NCBI GenBank assembly: GCA_910584435.1
Contig: CAJUAP010000020.1
Location: 1 to 64,000 of the forward strand
Direction of reading: 5' to 3'
Length of the DNA stretch: 64,000 nucleotides
Origin: an uncultured Acetatifactor sp.
GTDB lineage: Bacteria > Bacillota > Clostridia > Lachnospirales > Lachnospiraceae
A model generated the notes under the pieces. It did not search any database. It saw only the letters and a program-made list of their open reading frames with translations, and was not told where the DNA came from. Shown piece after piece: positions 7,552 to 16,327 of the stretch. Numbering within the stretch: the first letter of the stretch is position 1; every line of letters starts with the position of its first letter. Position numbers and translations under genes: made by a program.

Positions 7552-8913
7552 ATGAAAAAAAGAGAAGTATTATTGCTTACCGCAGCTATAGGGCTTATGC
7601 TTACAGCCTGCGGAGATACGAAAGATGATGCGGACCCGGCGCCCGGCAGCACTTCCGGAAGCACAACACAGGGAGAGGCTCAGACAGGCTCCTCAAGCAC
7701 TGCAGGAGACACGGCACAAGGAGAATCCCAGCCCACAGAGAATCTTCCCGCCTCACAGGAATATGTATCCTCAGACGGCGCTTATAAGGTAATTCTGCTT
7801 GAGGGTCTTACACAGACAGACATGCCGATTCAGGCAGGTGTTACCATGATGTCATTGGAGGGCGGAACCGATCGGACAGGATTTTCCGGTATTGCCCTTG
7901 GAAGCGCCAAGTCAAATGTTCCGGGAAGTACAGACGACATAGCAACCCTTGACGATTATGCGGATTATATCACAGATATGATCCTGGATGGTTCCGGTGT
8001 AACAGTCAGCTGGGAGACAGCGGACGCCCCCTCCGCGGAAGGTGCCGAGCAGTGCATCGCCAGAGAGGGCGTTGCCAGAAGCGGCGCAAGCAAAGGACAG
8101 GCTTATGGATATTATGTGGAATCTGCGGACGGCTATTATTCTGTAGTGCTGATTGGAAATGACGGAGACGTAGAGGAAGCAAAGCAAATCATTAGTTTGG
8201 AGATACTGGACGGGGTATCCACACAGCAGGGAACCAAGGATTTCATCAACAGCATGACCGCAGTACTGGACTCTGTAAACGGGGCAAATGCACGGGAAAT
8301 CTATAAAACCCTGGCCGACATGGGCGGTGCCGAAAGCCAGCTTGAAATGCTTGCATCCCAGGCCCGGCAAAGTCTGTCAAGCAGCTGGGGCGTGGAAAAT
8401 GCCGAAACCCTGATTGAAATGGCTGACTGGCTGATTAACGAGGGCCATAACCTGGATGCTTTACAGTTACTGGGCGAATGCGGCGGAACCTCTGAATCAT
8501 CCCGTGATGCCTTTGATACGAAGTTAAAAGGAATGAACTTAGATGAGGGGACATACATCAGTCTGCTGGCAGCTTATGATGCATGGTCCGCTTATGGAGA
8601 CGGTGCCATTGCCGCATGGGATTTAAGCCGGGTGGGAACCATTATGGGCTTCGGCTATGTCTCCGGTTATTGCACTTACGAGGAAGCACTGGACAAAATG
8701 CTGGAGGCCGCGGAGAAAGCACAGACACTTTTTAACTCCTGGGAGGACTTTAACAAGAGCTATCTCTATGGCTATTCTTATTGGGCAGAAGAATCCCTGA
8801 ATGATTCCGAAAGCAGCGCCGCCGAGCGTGCAGAGCTGGTAAGCAGCATGGAATCCCAGGCCAACGGACCTTTTGCAGTAGACTGGAATATGGAACTTCA
8901 GAAAGACTGGTAA
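7552..8913 (+). CDS. secreted lipoprotein of unknown function
   Basis: The ATG at 7552 has AAGGAG 8 bases upstream; an upstream in-frame ATG at 7498 has no ribosome site. Residues 1-20 are a lipoprotein signal with the lipobox LTAC, so the mature protein should start at a lipidated cysteine on the outer face of the membrane. A Ser/Thr/Gly-rich linker (residues 22-65) follows, then about 390 residues in two parts: a beta-rich region (YKVILLEGLTQTDMP) and a helical C-terminal region after residue about 250. I recognise no enzyme motif. The gene is monocistronic, bounded by a promoter and a strong terminator. Confidence 0.8.
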   Translation: MKKREVLLLTAAIGLMLTACGDTKDDADPAPGSTSGSTTQGEAQTGSSSTAGDTAQGESQPTENLPASQEYVSSDGAYKVILLEGLTQTDMPIQAGVTMMSLEGGTDRTGFSGIALGSAKSNVPGSTDDIATLDDYADYITDMILDGSGVTVSWETADAPSAEGAEQCIAREGVARSGASKGQAYGYYVESADGYYSVVLIGNDGDVEEAKQIISLEILDGVSTQQGTKDFINSMTAVLDSVNGANAREIYKTLADMGGAESQLEMLASQARQSLSSSWGVENAETLIEMADWLINEGHNLDALQLLGECGGTSESSRDAFDTKLKGMNLDEGTYISLLAAYDAWSAYGDGAIAAWDLSRVGTIMGFGYVSGYCTYEEALDKMLEAAEKAQTLFNSWEDFNKSYLYGYSYWAEESLNDSESSAAERAELVSSMESQANGPFAVDWNMELQKDW

Positions 8914-8924
8914 CAGCACAGCGA

Positions 8925-8963
8925 AAGAACGCTTTCCGGAAAATCCGGCGGCGTTCTTTTTTT
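8925..8963 (+). terminator. intrinsic terminator after the lipoprotein gene
   Basis: AAGAACGC (8925-8932) pairs with GCGTTCTT (8951-8958), with an inner CCGGA/TCCGG stem and a T run from 8957 to 8963. Confidence 0.9.
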
Positions 8964-9066
8964 CGCAAAACCTTGCATTTGTGAAATAAATTGTCTTATA
9001 ATGGAAATAGCGATACTTTTATCACAATACTATCAGAATTATTTTATGCCGCCATGGAGGACGAAA

Positions 9067-12048
9067 ATGGAACGAAAACAAATACAAAAAACCTGCGGGA
9101 GAAAAAGATTTCCGAAAACGTCATCTGCACTGCGGCTGACCGCTGCACTGCTGTCTGCAGTCATAATTCTGGCAGTCCTGCCTGGGGGGAGCCTGAATGC
9201 GGTGCAGGGTGCAGAGAAACGCACAGTACGGGTAGGTTTTTTCCCCATGGATGGTTATAATGAGCGGAAAGCTGACGGCAGCCACGGCGGCATGGATGTG
9301 GAATATCTGGAAGCCCTCTGCGATTATGTCAGCTGGAATATTGAATATGTGGAATGCCCTGGCTGGGATGAAGCTCTTGACATGCTTCTGCATCAGGAAA
9401 TCGACCTGGTAGGATCGGCGCAGTATTCCGAAGAACGGGCAGAACTATACCAATATGCCAGCCTTGCCAGCGGCTATACCTTCGGCACAATTGCAGTAAA
9501 CAGCAGCAGTCCTTTGGCTTATGAAGATTTCAGCGCCATGAGCAATATAACCTTCGGGGTGGTAGGCAGTTACATACGCAAAGCCGAATTCTATGAATAT
9601 ATGGCGGCCCATGGCATTTCCAGCCCAAAAGTGAGAGAATATAAGGACACGGCAGCTCTGCAGGCGGCACTGGATACAGGGGAGATTGATGCCCTGGTTC
9701 ATTCCCTGACAGAGGTAGGTCATGGCCAGCGGGTGATTGGACGGTTTGCTCCCATGCCTTTCTACTACATATCCTATCTGGGAAATGATGACCTGATGCG
9801 TGAACTCAACCAGGGAATTGCGGATGTAAAAATGCATCGTGCAGATCTGGAAAATGAGCTGATGGTAAAATATTATGACAGCAGACTGGATCAGACCATA
9901 CTTCTGACCAATGATGAAAAACAGTATATTGCAGACAAGAAAAAGCTGATTGTTGGCTATTTTGCTGACTATTATCCCTTCTCCTATGAAAATGACGGCA
10001 GCTTCCTTGGTCTCTCCAGACAGGTTCTGGAAGAAATCTCCGTGAACACCGGTATCCTTTTTGAATATCTAAGACTGGACAGCATGGCTGCAGCAAAGAC
10101 TGCGCTGAAAGAGGGCCGCATTGATATACTGAGCTATTGCGGCGAATCCCCGAAAAGCCTCAAAACGGAGGGTCTGGCTGTCACGAAAGTTTACGCCCAG
10201 ATACCTCAGGTTATCATAATGAGAAGAAATGACATGCCTGATGCCATCACCACTCTGGCTTTAGAAGAAAGCAATGCTTCCGGAGAGGCCGTACAGAATT
10301 TTGCCGGTGAAAATACAAAGCTCCTGACTTTTCCGACGCAGCTTGACAGCCTGTATGCTGTGAAAAACAGTGACGCCGATGCTGCCATGTGTGACGGTTA
10401 CCTGGCAGAATACCTCCTTGGTTCACAGCTTTCTTTCAACAGGATGGAAATCCGCAGCGTTTTAAGCGACGTTCATAATATTTACATGGCAACGGCGGAC
10501 GATAACGATTCGCCGCTTCTTGGCATCCTAAACAAGGAACTGCCGGAAGTCAGCGACAAGATGATAAACGACTACATGCTTCAGGATAATTTTTACTCCA
10601 AAATGAGTGTGGCAAATTTTATACGCGACCATATTATTTCCATTTTCCTGATCCTTACAGGCTGCGCGGCGGCTGTCATTATGGTGCTCTTCTTCCTTCT
10701 GCGCAACAGTATGCGTATTCAGAAGCTCTTATATAAGGATACCGAACTGAATGTCTGGAATCTCAACTACTTAAGGTACCGGGCAGCGAAAACGATTACA
10801 ACGGACAAGAACAGCAATTACGCCATTGCCTGTACGGATATGGGGCAGTTTAAAAGCTATAATGCACTGTATGGCTGGAATGCCGGCCAGAAGATATTAG
10901 GGATGGTTATAGAGACACTGTCCAAAGAGATGAACGGCAAAGGAGAACTGTTCGCCCGCAATTACGGAAGCCATTTTGTTCTCTTTGTAAAGTATGAGAA
11001 TGTAACTATGTTAAAGAAACGGCTTATGGATATCGCAGACGGGATATCCTCACGCATCCATCAGGAAACGGGAATTCCCATGTCCCTGGCCATAGGCGCG
11101 GGATGTCTGGAAGACGGAGATGACGACCTGCGGCGTGCTCTGTCCGAAAGTATACAGCTGGTGGACTCTTTGAAAAGCAGTTACAGAAACATAGTGCAGA
11201 TTTATGATGACAAGCTTCGTGCAAGGCTAAAAGAAGAACATGAACGTGAAAAGCTGTTGGAATCCGTGGATATCAATCAGGATTTCGCGGCATTCTATCA
11301 GGCTAAGGTGGACATCCGCAACGAAAGCATTGTCGGTGCGGAAGCATTGGTGCGGTTCAAGGACCCCACCGCGGAAGGAGCCATCCGCGCTCCAGGTTTC
11401 TTCGTGCCTTATTATGAACGGACCGGCAGGATAAGGGATATTGACTTCTTCGTTATGGAGAGCGTGTGTAAAATGCTGCGCAGGCGAATTGACGAGGGCA
11501 GAACCGTGGTGCCTGTTTCCTGTAATTTCTCCCGCATTCATTTCACTGAGGACAGTTTCCCGGAAAAATTTGAAACCACAATAAACAAATATCAGATACC
11601 TAAGGATCTGATTGAAGTGGAGATAACAGAGACTCTGGTAGTAGAGGAAGTGCAGCAGCAGAAGGTTATGGAAATCGTGGATATACTGCGGAAAAAAGGG
11701 ATACGCCTCTCTATAGACGATTTCGGTTCCGGATACTCTTCTCTGGGCGTCTTTGAACAGATTCCGGCCTCTGTCATCAAACTGGATCGTTCTTTCCTTC
11801 TCAACAATGAGAACCGCACAAGACAGGTATGCATTATGAAAAACATTGTCAATCTGGCCAAGGATCTGAATGCGCAGGTTGTCTGCGAAGGTGTGGAAAC
11901 AGAGAATGACACAGCGCTTATGATGGAAATCGGAGCCTATGTGGCCCAGGGCTACCACTATTGTAAGCCGGTGGCTGAAAATGTATTCGAGAAGATGCTT
12001 GACAAAGAAACCGGCCAAAAAAGCAGCCAGGAAAGCAGCCGGAAGTAA
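9067..12048 (+). CDS. periplasmic-sensor c-di-GMP phosphodiesterase: two SBP3 domains, TM, degenerate GGDEF, EAL
   Basis: A 993-residue membrane receptor. GGAGG precedes the ATG at 9067; an ATG 66 bases upstream has no ribosome site. A signal segment (residues about 18-45) is followed by two extracytoplasmic solute-binding family 3 modules (about 50-290 and 295-515, the second opening with KKLIVGYFADYYPFSYE). A membrane helix lies at about 523-545. The GGDEF-like domain has lost its signature (NYGSHF near residue 632), so no cyclase activity is expected. The EAL domain looks intact: GAEALVRF (about 757), CNFSRIHF, VEITETL, SIDDFGSGYSSL, CEGVETE and QGYHYCKP. I infer that an amino-acid-like ligand outside the cell controls c-di-GMP breakdown inside. 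Confidence 0.9.
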   Translation: MERKQIQKTCGRKRFPKTSSALRLTAALLSAVIILAVLPGGSLNAVQGAEKRTVRVGFFPMDGYNERKADGSHGGMDVEYLEALCDYVSWNIEYVECPGWDEALDMLLHQEIDLVGSAQYSEERAELYQYASLASGYTFGTIAVNSSSPLAYEDFSAMSNITFGVVGSYIRKAEFYEYMAAHGISSPKVREYKDTAALQAALDTGEIDALVHSLTEVGHGQRVIGRFAPMPFYYISYLGNDDLMRELNQGIADVKMHRADLENELMVKYYDSRLDQTILLTNDEKQYIADKKKLIVGYFADYYPFSYENDGSFLGLSRQVLEEISVNTGILFEYLRLDSMAAAKTALKEGRIDILSYCGESPKSLKTEGLAVTKVYAQIPQVIIMRRNDMPDAITTLALEESNASGEAVQNFAGENTKLLTFPTQLDSLYAVKNSDADAAMCDGYLAEYLLGSQLSFNRMEIRSVLSDVHNIYMATADDNDSPLLGILNKELPEVSDKMINDYMLQDNFYSKMSVANFIRDHIISIFLILTGCAAAVIMVLFFLLRNSMRIQKLLYKDTELNVWNLNYLRYRAAKTITTDKNSNYAIACTDMGQFKSYNALYGWNAGQKILGMVIETLSKEMNGKGELFARNYGSHFVLFVKYENVTMLKKRLMDIADGISSRIHQETGIPMSLAIGAGCLEDGDDDLRRALSESIQLVDSLKSSYRNIVQIYDDKLRARLKEEHEREKLLESVDINQDFAAFYQAKVDIRNESIVGAEALVRFKDPTAEGAIRAPGFFVPYYERTGRIRDIDFFVMESVCKMLRRRIDEGRTVVPVSCNFSRIHFTEDSFPEKFETTINKYQIPKDLIEVEITETLVVEEVQQQKVMEIVDILRKKGIRLSIDDFGSGYSSLGVFEQIPASVIKLDRSFLLNNENRTRQVCIMKNIVNLAKDLNAQVVCEGVETENDTALMMEIGAYVAQGYHYCKPVAENVFEKMLDKETGQKSSQESSRK

Positions 12049-12089
12049 GGCTCCTTGTATGCCGACTGCGCTTACATGCTTATACAGGA

Positions 12090-12163
12090 ACAGCCAAAGA
12101 CATCAAAAACCGTAACAGTTCAGCAATGCCAGCGGATTTTGCCGTCTTTGGCTGTTTTGTTTT
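12090..12163 (+). terminator. terminator-like inverted repeat after the EAL gene
   Basis: ACAGCCAAAGAC (12090-12101) is exactly complementary to GTCTTTGGCTGT (12144-12155) and is followed by TTTGTTTTC. The loop is long (42 bases), which is unusual for a simple terminator. The next 180 bases up to the tRNA are AT-rich without a recognisable feature. Confidence 0.7.
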
Positions 12164-12345
12164 CATAATCGGCCGACTGCATTTCACACATTAACAATAA
12201 AATCAAATCAAGCTGCAGCAGCTTATCACACACTATAAACTGTTCCAGCTTTATTTTTCAATATTAACGGCATTGTAAAATACAACCCCCGCCACTGATG
12301 TATTAATTGGTCTTTTATATAAATGCTATTAAATGCATCTAAAAA

Positions 12346-12416
12346 AGCAGATAACGGGAATCGAACCCGCCTTTCCAGCTTGGGAAGCTAGCGTTCTACC
12401 AATGAACCATATCTGC
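12346..12416 (-). tRNA. tRNA-Gly, anticodon CCC
   Basis: The minus strand folds as a 71-base cloverleaf: acceptor GCAGATA/TATCTGC, D arm GTTC/GAAC, anticodon stem CTAGC/GCTGG with loop TTCCCAA giving anticodon CCC, T arm with TTCGATT loop and discriminator T. CCA is not encoded. It would read GGG codons. No other tRNA lies beside it. Confidence 0.95.
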
Positions 12417-12612
12417 ACACTTTTCAATAAATCTATTGTACCATAACCCTCCTTGATTTGCAACATATTTTTTTGTTCTACCTTTTAAAATTTTCTTTTC
12501 AAATTTTTGATCAAAAATTATTTACATTTACACTTTATTATGCTACTCTGCTATTAGAGAATTACCATAGAGAGGGGAATCAGCAAAACGATAATTTGCA
12601 GGAGGCAGTCAC

Positions 12613-12831
12613 ATGGCAAGAGGAAGAAAGAAAGCATTGACTTTGGAGGAACAGCTGGCTAATACTATTTCCCAAATTGAAGAAGCAGAAGAAAGATTAG
12701 AAGAACTGAAAGAAAAAAAGGATGAATTGGAAGGCCAGCTTAAAATGAATCGCATTGCAGAACTGGACGACCTTATCACATCCCATGGTCTGAGTATTGA
12801 AGAAGTAAAAGAAATACTGGAAAAAAATTAA
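12613..12831 (+). CDS. small coiled-coil protein
   Basis: A 72-residue protein with an AGGAGG site 7 bases before the ATG. It starts with a basic segment (ARGRKKALT), continues as a long heptad-rich charged helix (residues about 12-46, EEAEERLEELKEKKDELE) and ends with a second short helix (GLSIEEVKEILEKN). Similar small proteins occur widely in Lachnospiraceae, as far as I recall, without known function. The coiled coil suggests dimerisation and the basic N-terminus possible nucleic-acid contact, which is inference. It is monocistronic with its own terminator. Confidence 0.8.
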   Translation: MARGRKKALTLEEQLANTISQIEEAEERLEELKEKKDELEGQLKMNRIAELDDLITSHGLSIEEVKEILEKN

Positions 12832-12880
12832 ATGCACTGCAGAAACAAATACCTGATTCCTGGTATTTGCTTTCAAAAGA

Positions 12881-12928
12881 AAAAGCCGCAAAACAGAATT
12901 CTAAGAATTCATAGAGTTGCGGCTTTTG
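12881..12928. terminator. bidirectional intrinsic terminator
   Basis: AAAAGCCGCAA (12881-12891) pairs with TTGCGGCTTTT (12917-12927), with an inner GAATTC-like stem. It separates the coiled-coil gene from the convergent gene ending at 12976. Confidence 0.88.
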
Positions 12929-12975
12929 TGTGCCAATAGCTAATCAGACCTGTGCTCAATTTAATTACTCATTCG

Positions 12976-13197
12976 TCAGCGCTCATTATCCGGTTTTCCG
13001 GCATTCATATCCGTATAGCAGTCCAGCAGCCCCACAGTCTCATTGGCCGGACGTCCATACATATTGCAGCATTTATGAGACACTTCTCCCCCGTCCCTCT
13101 TCTTCTCATCCATTTCCACACTCATACGGGTAACCCCCATCTGTGTCTCCGCATCCAGATGCCGCAGAATATCTTCAATCATCTGCTCCTGTTCCAT
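12976..13197 (-). CDS. small hypothetical protein at the end of the aromatic-acid operon
   Basis: A 73-residue acidic protein starting MEQEQMIEDILRHLD, with a CC pair near residue 43. GAGAGG lies 7 bases before the ATG, and a GGACTGGAATAAAAGAGG element lies just upstream. It follows the ACT-domain gene in the same direction with a 99-base gap. I do not recognise it. No promoter is obvious in the gap, so it may be the last gene of the operon. Confidence 0.55.
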   Translation of the reverse strand: MEQEQMIEDILRHLDAETQMGVTRMSVEMDEKKRDGGEVSHKCCNMYGRPANETVGLLDCYTDMNAGKPDNER

Positions 13198-13296
13198 GAC
13201 AGCCTCTCATTCACCTCTTTTATTCCAGTCCTTTTACATGCAGCAAATTCCTCTTCCTTCCGTCGGCAGACGCATCAATGCCCGCATGCCAAGATT

Positions 13297-13719
13297 TTAT
13301 CTGCAAAGCTCTTCATTGTCATACAAGGTCAATCCGCCTTCCAGAATGGCATTTCCCGCTGTTTCACCGTTGGATGCCTTTACAATCATAGCCCTGCAGT
13401 CCCCCGATGCAAGGGCATACATATACTCAATATTAATCCCTTTTGCCCCTAAAATATGCGTTAATTTATACAACTCCCCCGACTTATCCTCCAGCCTGAC
13501 CGCCAGAACATCCGTCAGTCTTGCAGAAAAACCTTTCTCCTGCAGTGCATTCTTCGCAAGCTCCGGATCAGACACCACCATACGCAGCATTCCGTATTCC
13601 GTAGTGTCTGCCATACTCAGGGACAGAATATTGATTCCCTGCTGCTTCAGCACTTCCGTCACCTGTTCCAGCCTTCCCTCACGATTCTCCATAAATACGG
13701 ATATCTGTTTTACATACAT
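13297..13719 (-). CDS. tandem ACT-domain protein
   Basis: The protein has 140 residues. The start at 13719 (MYVKQISVFMENREG) has GAGGG upstream; an in-frame ATG at 13818 would add 33 residues unlike an ACT fold. Two ACT repeats are visible: residues 3-70 (ISVFMENREGRLEQVTEVL) and 70-140 (VRLEDKSGELYKLTHIL, GINIEYMYAL). ACT modules bind amino acids and act allosterically. Proteins of this type often accompany phenylacetate-CoA ligase genes, as here. I infer a sensor or regulatory subunit for aromatic amino-acid-linked metabolism. There is no enzyme domain. Confidence 0.88.
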   Translation of the reverse strand: MYVKQISVFMENREGRLEQVTEVLKQQGINILSLSMADTTEYGMLRMVVSDPELAKNALQEKGFSARLTDVLAVRLEDKSGELYKLTHILGAKGINIEYMYALASGDCRAMIVKASNGETAGNAILEGGLTLYDNEELCR

Positions 13720-13790
13720 AATCTTCCCTCGCTTTCCCTGTGAATCATAACCGCTCCTTACCCTCTCACGCTTTCCGATATGCTGCCCAA

Positions 13791-13841
13791 AGAGGCGGGC
13801 TTCAGCCGACACTGACAATCCGTGAGAAGAATACCGCCTCT
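13791..13841 (-). other. inverted repeat between paaK and the ACT gene
   Basis: AGAGGCGG (13791-13798) and CCGCCTCT (13834-13841) are exact inverse complements, 13 bases after the paaK stop. A TTTGGG stretch follows on the minus strand, too short for a firm terminator. It may attenuate expression of the downstream ACT gene. Confidence 0.45.
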
Positions 13842-13853
13842 GAACTGTTATGA

Positions 13854-15152
13854 TTAATCCAATTTCCGCTTATCAATCACATGTACCGATTTTCCCATGC
13901 TGCGTTCCAGAGATTTCGGCTCCACAAGCTTCACCTTCACCGCCAGTCCTATTGCCTGCTGAATCACGTGTTCAATCTTCCTGGTCAGATTCTCCAATTT
14001 CCGGATTTCATCCGAGAAGAAATGCTCTTCCACCTCTACCTGCACTTCCAGGGTATCCAGATTATTCACCCTGTCCACAATCATCAGATAATGAGGGGTG
14101 GTACCGCCCATTTCCAGAAGTGCCGCTTCAATCTGAGACGGGAATACATTTACACCGCGGATGATCAGCATATCATCACTCCGGCCTGTAAACCTGGCAA
14201 TCCTGGCCGTGGTTCTGCCGCACCCACAGACGGTGTGGTCGATGCTGGTCAAATCCTTGGTCCGATAACGAATCAGCGGAATTCCTTCCTTGGTCAGCGT
14301 GGATATCACCAGCTCTCCTACCACGCCGTCCGGCACCGGCCGGAAAGTATCCCGATCCACAATCTCCGGCAGGAAATAATCCTCATGCACATGAAGCCCT
14401 TTGTGGAAGCTGCAGTCTGTTGCCACTCCCGGTCCCATAATTTCGCTGAGACCATAGATATCATGGGCATGTATCCCCAGCTTTTCCTCGATTTTATCGC
14501 GCATTTTTTCCGTCCAGGGTTCCGCGCCGTTTAAGGATGCCTTTAGTTTAATCTTGTCACGAACTCCCATTTCTTCAATGGTTTCTGCAATATGCATCAG
14601 ATAAGAAGGGGTGCACAGAATTCCGGTCACGCCAAAATCCACCATCATATTGACCAATTTCTTCGTGTTTCCTGTGGACATGGGCACTACGGTAGCCCCC
14701 ATTTTCTCCGCACCATAATGTCCGCCCAGCCCTCCGGTAAACAGTCCGTAACCATATGCCACCTGAATGATATCCTCGCGGCCCAGACCTGCCATGGTAA
14801 TGCACCTGGCCACGCACTCGCTCCACATATCAATATCTCTTCTTGTATATCCCACCACCGTGGCCTTGCCCGTGGTTCCGCTGGAAGCATGAATCCGCAC
14901 GATTTGGGAATTGGGAACTGCAAACAGTCCAAACGGATAAGTATCCCGCAAATCGTCTTTTGTAGTAAACGGAAGCTTCGTCAAGTCCTCCAATCCACGG
15001 ATATCTCCCGGTTCCAGCCCCACTGCCTGCATTTTCTTCCGGTAAAACTCCACGTTATGGTATACCCTGTCCACCAGTTTCACCAGCCGCATTCCCTGCA
15101 GGCTGCTCATCTCATCCCTGCTCATGCACTCCTTTGTCTCATTCCAAATCAT
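13854..15152 (-). CDS. paaK: phenylacetate-CoA ligase
   Basis: An AMP-forming arylacetate-CoA ligase of 432 residues, the usual length for PaaK. The ATP-binding P-loop reads HASSGTTGKATVVGYT. Also visible are the GLSEIMGPGVATDC acceptor region, YRTKDLT with the ribose-binding Asp, RSDDMLIIRGVNVFPSQIE, and a C-terminal lysine region (ERSMGKSVHVIDKR). It converts an arylacetate, ATP and CoA to arylacetyl-CoA, AMP and PPi in the cytoplasm. It lies downstream of iorAB, whose arylacetyl-CoA product or substrate it shares. The ATG at 15152 has a GGAGGAGG site and a GCGGAATAGG element. Confidence 0.92.
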   Translation of the reverse strand: MIWNETKECMSRDEMSSLQGMRLVKLVDRVYHNVEFYRKKMQAVGLEPGDIRGLEDLTKLPFTTKDDLRDTYPFGLFAVPNSQIVRIHASSGTTGKATVVGYTRRDIDMWSECVARCITMAGLGREDIIQVAYGYGLFTGGLGGHYGAEKMGATVVPMSTGNTKKLVNMMVDFGVTGILCTPSYLMHIAETIEEMGVRDKIKLKASLNGAEPWTEKMRDKIEEKLGIHAHDIYGLSEIMGPGVATDCSFHKGLHVHEDYFLPEIVDRDTFRPVPDGVVGELVISTLTKEGIPLIRYRTKDLTSIDHTVCGCGRTTARIARFTGRSDDMLIIRGVNVFPSQIEAALLEMGGTTPHYLMIVDRVNNLDTLEVQVEVEEHFFSDEIRKLENLTRKIEHVIQQAIGLAVKVKLVEPKSLERSMGKSVHVIDKRKLD

Positions 15153-15203
15153 ATCCTCCTCCTATTCCGCTTCCTCTGATTTGTTCCGCATCCGCTCTTT
15201 CCC

Positions 15204-15695
15204 TCAAGCAATATCTTTATACGCTATTTCATCAATCTCTTCATTTACAAAACAAACGCCAATCCCGTTGTCATCCCAATCCTCTCCGCCCCATTCTCTT
15301 GAGAAAAGCAGATAAATACAGCGCCCTCCTTTTATATTCATAATGGAATCCATTGGAACTACAATGGTTTCTATTGCCACTGCCTGCAAAAGCGCTTCCT
15401 TCGTCTCAATTTCAGGCCACCATTCTGCTGATTCCTCTTCATCCTCCGGTCCCCAGGCAAAGCGCTCTTCTTCATTATAATATTTAATCAGCGCTTCTAT
15501 TAATTCTATTTGCAGCCTGGGCCATTTCTCCAGGAAATGCGAAAATGCCTCTCGCTGAATTGTTGTAATTTCGTTATCCCTGCCCTGTTCTATGAGAATA
15601 TCTACATCATACATGGTTCCCCCAAAATCAAGCGTCTGCCTTCCCTGCCAGTAATACCCGTCTAACTCCACCTCACCAAATACGACATCTGTCAT
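15204..15695 (-). CDS. hypothetical acidic protein inside the ior-paaK operon (DUF6985/DUF2004-like?)
   Basis: A 163-residue, very acidic soluble protein with a perfect AGGAGG site before the ATG. The N-terminus (FGEVELDGYYWQGRQTLDFGG) and the C-terminus (GIGVCFVNEEIDEIAYKDI) recall the DUF6985/DUF2004 group of small proteins, some found as immunity or stress proteins; this is from memory and weak. It has no membrane segment or catalytic motif. It sits between iorB and paaK, 59 bases from iorB and 51 from paaK, where a metabolic gene would be expected. It may be a recent insertion. Confidence 0.65.
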   Translation of the reverse strand: MTDVVFGEVELDGYYWQGRQTLDFGGTMYDVDILIEQGRDNEITTIQREAFSHFLEKWPRLQIELIEALIKYYNEEERFAWGPEDEEESAEWWPEIETKEALLQAVAIETIVVPMDSIMNIKGGRCIYLLFSREWGGEDWDDNGIGVCFVNEEIDEIAYKDIA

Positions 15696-15754
15696 AATAA
15701 CACCTCCTGGTTAAAATCCCCATAAGCAGCAGTTTGTTCCGCTCCATATTGTAA

Positions 15755-16327
15755 TCAGTTCAAAAGATACCCCATCTCAAATGCCTTTTGGTTTACTTCC
15801 ACCGTCTTAGGCGGCACCGTTTCCTCAATCACCTTCAGCCATTCCTCCTTGTCAAATCCCACATAAGGAGCCGCCGCACCCAGCACCACTACATTGAACG
15901 CCTTGGGCGCACCCAGTTCTTTTGCCGCCTTCATGGCTTCCACTGCAACAACCTTTCTTGAGGCTCTTAAGGTATCCAGCACCCCTTCCGGGTACTCTGC
16001 AGCGCCGGTCACCACAGTGATGGGATCAATGCGCCAGTCATTGACAATCACCACCCCGTCTTCTCTCAGGAAATGCAGATACCGCAATGCTTCCAGCTTC
16101 TCGAAAGCAATCAGCACATCCGCCTGGCCCGCCTCCACAATGGGCTCCGCCACCTGCTCTCCATAGCGCACAAATGTCACCACACTGCCGCCGCGCTGTG
16201 CCATCCCATGCACCTCCGACAGCTTTACATCATATCCTCCTCGCACTGCCAGATTTCCCAGAATCCGGCTGGTCAGAAGCGTTCCCTGCCCCCCCACGCC
16301 TACAATCATAATATTCTTCACGCTCAT
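15755..16327 (-). CDS. iorB: indolepyruvate:ferredoxin oxidoreductase beta subunit
   Basis: A 190-residue gamma-type subunit of the 2-oxoacid:ferredoxin oxidoreductase family. The N-terminus MIVGVGGQGTLLTSRILG and the motif EVHGMAQRGGSVVTFVRYG are typical of IorB. With IorA it interconverts arylpyruvates plus CoA with arylacetyl-CoA, CO2 and reduced ferredoxin in the cytoplasm. Its ATG overlaps the iorA stop by 4 bases (ATGA), which implies translational coupling and equal synthesis. Confidence 0.95.
   Translation of the reverse strand: MSVKNIMIVGVGGQGTLLTSRILGNLAVRGGYDVKLSEVHGMAQRGGSVVTFVRYGEQVAEPIVEAGQADVLIAFEKLEALRYLHFLREDGVVIVNDWRIDPITVVTGAAEYPEGVLDTLRASRKVVAVEAMKAAKELGAPKAFNVVVLGAAAPYVGFDKEEWLKVIEETVPPKTVEVNQKAFEMGYLLN

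Noticed and set aside
9067..12048. Diguanylate cyclase activity of the SBP-EAL protein
   Set aside because: The GGDEF signature is replaced by YGSHF, so only phosphodiesterase activity is plausible.
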